This document shows positions 25,394 through 26,068 of a stretch of 26,068 bases of DNA, piece by piece; the stretch's first letter is position 1, and each line of letters starts with the position of its first letter. The notes beneath the pieces were generated by a model that worked only from the letters and a program-made list of their open reading frames with translations, ran no database searches and had not been told where the DNA came from. Location of the stretch: positions 1 to 26,068 of IMG/VR virus record IMGVR_UViG_3300047481_000377. One strand, written 5' to 3'. The DNA comes from a virus. A program made the position numbers and the translations under genes.

Positions 25394-26068
25394 ATGAAAA
25401 CAAATGAGTCCGTGAAGGGTTTGTGGGTTGAGCGTTATCGTCCGCAAAGCGTGGACGAGTGTATCTTGCCTCAAGAGATGCAGGATGCGTTTACCCAAAT
25501 GGTGCAGCGGGGAGAACCGCAGAACTTGCTTCTTTCAGGAGGAGCAGGCTGCGGCAAGACCTCTGTTGCAAAGGCACTGTGCAATGACATTGGTTGCGAT
25601 TGGTTAATGGTGAACTGTTCGGAAGACGGCAACATTGACACGCTCCGCACCAAGATTCGTCAGTTTGCCTCCACTGTGTCCCTGACAGATGGAGCAAAGA
25701 AGGTGGTCATTCTTGACGAGTTTGACTATTCCAACGCACAGTCCACTCAACCTGCCCTTCGCGGATTCATTGAAGAGTTCGCGGCTAACTGCCGTTTCAT
25801 CCTGACTTGTAATTTCAAGAACAGGGTGATTGAGCCGCTGCACTCACGGTGTACCAGGATTGATTTCCGAATCCCCAACAAGGAAAAGCCTAAACTTGCT
25901 GTGCGCTTCCTGAAGCGAGCAGAAGACATCCTGAAACGGGAAGGCATCCAATACGACCAAAAGGTGGTGGCACAACTCATAGGCAAGCACTTTCCTGACT
26001 TCCGCCGTACCCTGAATGAACTTCAGCGGTACTCCTCATGCGGCAAGATTGATGTGGGCATCCTGAAC
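25394..26068 (+). CDS. gp44: gp44, clamp loader large subunit (cut by window end)
   Basis: 225 codons are visible with no stop before the window edge (T4 gp44: 319). The start MKTNESVKGLWVERYRPQSV carries the WxERYRP signature of clamp loader AAA+ proteins. Walker A is SGGAGCGKTS (48-57), Walker B VVILDEFDYSN (104-114), sensor 1 is ILTCNFKNRVIEPL and the arginine finger is in HSRCTR (Ser151-Arg152-Cys153). The complex with gp62 opens gp45 rings. ATG 25394 lies 8 nt after the gp45 stop with AAAGG just upstream. gp62 is expected next, outside the window. Confidence 0.95.
   Translation, partial: MKTNESVKGLWVERYRPQSVDECILPQEMQDAFTQMVQRGEPQNLLLSGGAGCGKTSVAKALCNDIGCDWLMVNCSEDGNIDTLRTKIRQFASTVSLTDGAKKVVILDEFDYSNAQSTQPALRGFIEEFAANCRFILTCNFKNRVIEPLHSRCTRIDFRIPNKEKPKLAVRFLKRAEDILKREGIQYDQKVVAQLIGKHFPDFRRTLNELQRYSSCGKIDVGILN

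Overview
This window looks like the structural and replication core of a T4-like myovirus of the marine/cyanophage (exo-T-even) type. Every confidently identified gene is on the + strand, most are packed with 1-23 nt overlaps or gaps under 90 nt, and the order follows the T4-like core: neck proteins gp13-gp14, sheath stabiliser gp15, terminase gp16/gp17, sheath gp18, tube gp19, portal gp20, prohead core, protease gp21, scaffold gp22, capsid gp23, a tail-tube-fold protein, uvsY, uvsW, late sigma factor gp55, gp47/gp46, RNase H, clamp gp45 and clamp loader gp44 (cut by the window end). No tRNA, CRISPR array or photosynthesis gene is seen, so the host cannot be fixed from this window.

Layout: (1) 1-586 is an odd left edge: the tail of one ORF, a 110-codon truncated ORF unlike the T4-like core, then the last 48 codons of a gene related to the small ORF at 4016-4333. 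It reads as a recombination or assembly junction just upstream of gp13. (2) 635-15214 is the late morphogenesis module, with several T4-late-promoter-like octamers (TATAAATA, CTAAATAC, CATAAATA) in gaps, and a strong rho-independent terminator after gp23. (3) 15293-26068 holds a tail-tube-fold protein, then the recombination/replication module. It opens with a sigma70-like promoter ahead of uvsY, and a second such promoter precedes gp55.

The standout is inside gp17, the large terminase. The ATPase domain is interrupted immediately before Walker B by a 370-residue intein (4830-5939; Cys1, TPDH block B, C-terminal His-Asn, Cys+1). Nested in the intein, in the +1 frame, is a complete HNH endonuclease with NUMOD3-type repeats (about 4948-5682). 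The gp17 frame stays open, without a stop and without a methionine, through about 235 codons that make no protein-like sense, while the other frame encodes the nuclease. Removing that stretch leaves about 35 + 100 residues, a normal mini-intein, and the insertion point is between blocks A and B. That is where atypically split TerL inteins (AceL-TerL type) are broken. This looks like an intermediate between a contiguous intein and a split intein with a free-standing homing endonuclease.

How the genes work together: gp20, gp21, gp22, gp23 and the small core protein build and mature the prohead. gp16/gp17 package DNA. gp13/14/15/18/19 form neck and tail. gp55 with clamp gp45 drives late transcription. 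UvsY/UvsW/gp46/gp47 provide recombination-dependent replication, and gp44/gp45/RNase H serve the fork. A dCMP deaminase sits between uvsY and uvsW.
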